Shown: piece after piece, positions 61,601 to 64,000 of the stretch | Numbering within the stretch: position 1 is the first letter of the stretch | Layout: each line of letters opens with the position of its first letter | Made by a program: the position numbers and the translations under genes | Origin: Taeniopygia guttata | Taxonomy: Eukaryota; Chordata; Aves; Passeriformes; Estrildidae | Direction: 5' to 3' | Assembly (NCBI RefSeq): GCF_048771995.1 | Contig: NC_133026.1 | Location: forward strand, 93,538,501-93,602,500 | DNA: 64,000 nucleotides | The notes under the pieces: generated by a model | What the model was told of the DNA's origin: nothing | The model's input: the letters and a program-made list of their open reading frames with translations, nothing else | The model's database searches: none

Positions 61601-63719
61601 TTTCTGTCACTGCAATAAAAAAATAGTCTATTTAACTCCTGTGGTTATCATAGGATACAGACAATACCTGTTCATTCAAGACTACTAATGCTTATGAGAT
61701 GAATAGCAGCACACTCAACATATGGTATTTTGCAAGGTCAGTGCAATTCTCTAACTGAAAAGGTTTCTGTAAGAGCTAACAGAGAAGCAAACAAAAGGAA
61801 GAATGTTAATGTCTAAAAACATGTACATTTTACTAAAATTCTCACAGAAATTAGACAAATAAATAAAATTCAGTAAACACAGCAAAAATATTCCTATTAT
61901 AATTACTTGCAGAGAGAACCCATATATTCTACCTTAAATAAAAGCATGAGATGTTCAGATTCTAAATTACAAAATGTAGATCAACAGACAGATTTCAGAC
62001 AACATATCCTTCTGTGACTGAACAACTCTCAGCAATCTTCTCCAGACATTCCTGCATCTGCAAAGGTACTGCTGGTTTACACATGTCCCAAAACCACACA
62101 AAAATATCAAGAGCAGATACAAGCAATGATCCTCCTCAGCAATAACTATATTCAAAGTACAGAAATTACAGAATTTAGTGTCAGCTTTTCTCTTCTTTCT
62201 CATTTGTGTCTAGACAGACTGAGGCAAATGCAAGGTGTAAAAGGGGGAAAAAAACCTTCAAATTCCAGACAACCAAAAAATTGGTGGGGGGGATTTTGTA
62301 TTTATTTTCTTCCTGTTAATTCTTGCTATTATTTTTTTGTGCCTATAAAATGTGCCTTCTGGATGCCAATGCTTCCCCATAGATATACTGTCATCTTTGA
62401 GCAGTGTTAAAAGCTGTGCATTCTAATCTAAGTGGACATGAGATGCTATATATTGTACATGTGAGTAGCACAGCACATTGTGTTTGCTTCAGTGAGAATA
62501 TTTACACTATAAATACACATCCATTGTTTGAAAAAGCAGACAGAGATCTGAAATGTAAGGATGTGGTTAAAAATATCCTCACATGAAACCTTTCCACAAC
62601 CTTGGAACTATGCTTTTGAAGGAATCTGTCTCTGCAGAGGTATTCTTTTTCATTCAAAAAGGGATTCAACATTGAATAAATTATTTTGAAAAGCACCAAA
62701 AGTAATAATTGTTTTTGGTTTTAGTAGTCTACAAAATTAAATGCAGTAAGCTCTTCAAGACCCAATTTTAAATCCTCCAAATAAATAAATTTATTCAGAA
62801 GAAACACCTAAGCAGTGAAGGTCACAGTTCAGTAAAGGAATTGAATACTGAAGTAATTTTCACTGAAATACCTATTTCATAGTTTTGACAAATAGAGATA
62901 GGTTTAGGTCTAAAATTCTTCACTAAATCAGGGCCTACTCTGTGACTAAACAATAGTGGCACAATGTGAGTGTTCACCATTCTTCAACAGATGTATTGCT
63001 ACAGCTTCTAATATTTACCCAGCCAACAGGAGACAGCAGCTGCAGAAGTTTTCACAGCCCACACTGTCACCTTGCACAAACTGCACTCCAGGCTGGGGGT
63101 GATTTTCACTGCACACAAGAACACATTTCATATCTTAGAAAAAAAAAAGTACAACTAGAAAAGACAATCTATAGTCACACATCTCCCTCATTACAGAAAA
63201 ACAAGAGCCAGACGAAAATACCCAAATCATTTACAGACGCATTTCCAGAATACAGAATCATGAGAGTTTTACAGAAGAATCCAAAATCTCACATTTTGAG
63301 AGTTTAACATGCGTGCTGGAAGATTTGCAAATCTTCTGTATTGGTGTATACAAATGTTCATACAAAATTCTGGCACAGATGCTACAAATCTGTGTGCATG
63401 TGTGTGTGTCTGTATTACAACATCACTATGGTGGAAAAATATGGCTTAGTTATGACAATGGCTGAGGAGCAGCAGAGAATATGAGACAACCAGATAACCT
63501 TACGACAGAGGTTTGTATCTTTCATTTTTAATTGCAGAAAATGGGGGGCAAAATACTAGAACTGCCTACCCTCTAATTCTAATGCAATGGGTCTGAAAAG
63601 TAGATAAGGTACTAAGAACAGCCTCCGTGCTTCTAGCAGGTTGAATGATAACCCTTAAAGGCATCCCATTAAAAGCCAACAAAAAGATCCTTCACTCTTT
63701 CTCTTCCCTCCTCTATCCC

Positions 63720-64000
63720 TTTAAAATGAATGCTGCAAATTATTAGCCAACGCTGGCAATTGGAGAACGAAGCAGCTTGCATGTGGGTATATTTTCACAG
63801 TGATTCTAATCTGAGAAATTTACTTGCTCTTCCCCTTCTATCTGATAAACTATACATTCAAGCGTTCTCATTAGTGTTCAGATCACCAAAGAGAGCTGGA
63901 GATGAATCAGTCCATCCACCCCTCCTCTCCCTGCTCTGTCGAGATTATTTCATTGAAATGTTCATTTTCATCCCTGCTGGCAACATTAGAATGGAAGTAT
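63720..64000. promoter_or_regulatory. Candidate conserved element in the TSHZ1 intron (runs off the edge)
   Basis: Complex, non-repetitive sequence with retained CpGs, an AAATTATTAG homeodomain-like core, an NFI-like pair of half sites (GCCAACGCTGGCAA, near 63748-63761) and a GATAA core further on. Position within the first long intron of a developmental gene makes an enhancer plausible. Evidence is motif texture only. Confidence 0.3.

Larger units (their letters stand above)
58614..64000 (-). other. TSHZ1: TSHZ1 intron preceding the large coding exon (partial)
   Basis: About 5.4 kb of AT-rich non-coding DNA between the splice acceptor and the window edge. In tetrapods TSHZ1 has a long intron between a tiny first coding exon and the large last exon, and this is its 3' end. 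I see no further exon, no recognisable transposon and only short A- and T-runs plus a small GT-rich run near 63,395-63,410. The last ~280 bases (63,720-64,000) look like a possible conserved non-coding element and are listed separately. Confidence 0.8.

Noticed and set aside
1..64000. CRISPR arrays, operons, bacterial-type promoters, tRNA or rRNA genes
   Set aside because: None seen. The window is vertebrate nuclear DNA, with no regularly spaced repeats and no recognisable RNA gene.

Overview
The window looks like avian nuclear DNA, most likely from a passerine. Three things point that way. There are two CR1 LINE tails in the form typical of birds. There is a long solo LTR with a TGTCATGG...CCATGACA type of terminus that I associate from memory with passerine endogenous retroviruses. 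The single coding exon is a tetrapod-type TSHZ1. The rest is AT-rich, CpG-poor, non-coding sequence.

Layout. Positions 1 to about 54,000 are a gene desert downstream of TSHZ1. It contains the solo LTR (2820-4193), flanked by a perfect 5-bp target-site duplication, and two 5'-truncated CR1 copies in minus orientation (9175-9425 and 26404-26805). It also holds a probable MIR-type SINE fragment (about 44,865-44,972), a perfect 55-bp tandem duplication (45,104-45,213), a 31-bp tandem duplication (49,693-49,754), several microsatellites and homopolymer tracts, and several short stretches that resemble conserved non-coding elements. From about 54,025 to 58,613 lies the last exon of TSHZ1 on the minus strand: the 3' UTR, then 3,185 bp of coding sequence. 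From 58,614 to the right edge is the 3' part of the TSHZ1 intron that precedes this exon. The 5' exon, with the start codon and promoter, lies beyond 64,000.

Function. TSHZ1 is a nuclear zinc-finger/homeodomain transcriptional repressor used in development. The desert and the intron are where its long-range enhancers would be expected, and candidate elements are marked with modest confidence because conservation cannot be tested from one sequence. I found no second protein-coding gene, RNA gene, CRISPR array or operon-like system. The short open frames elsewhere look like chance frames or transposon remnants. I see no evidence for a new multi-gene system here.
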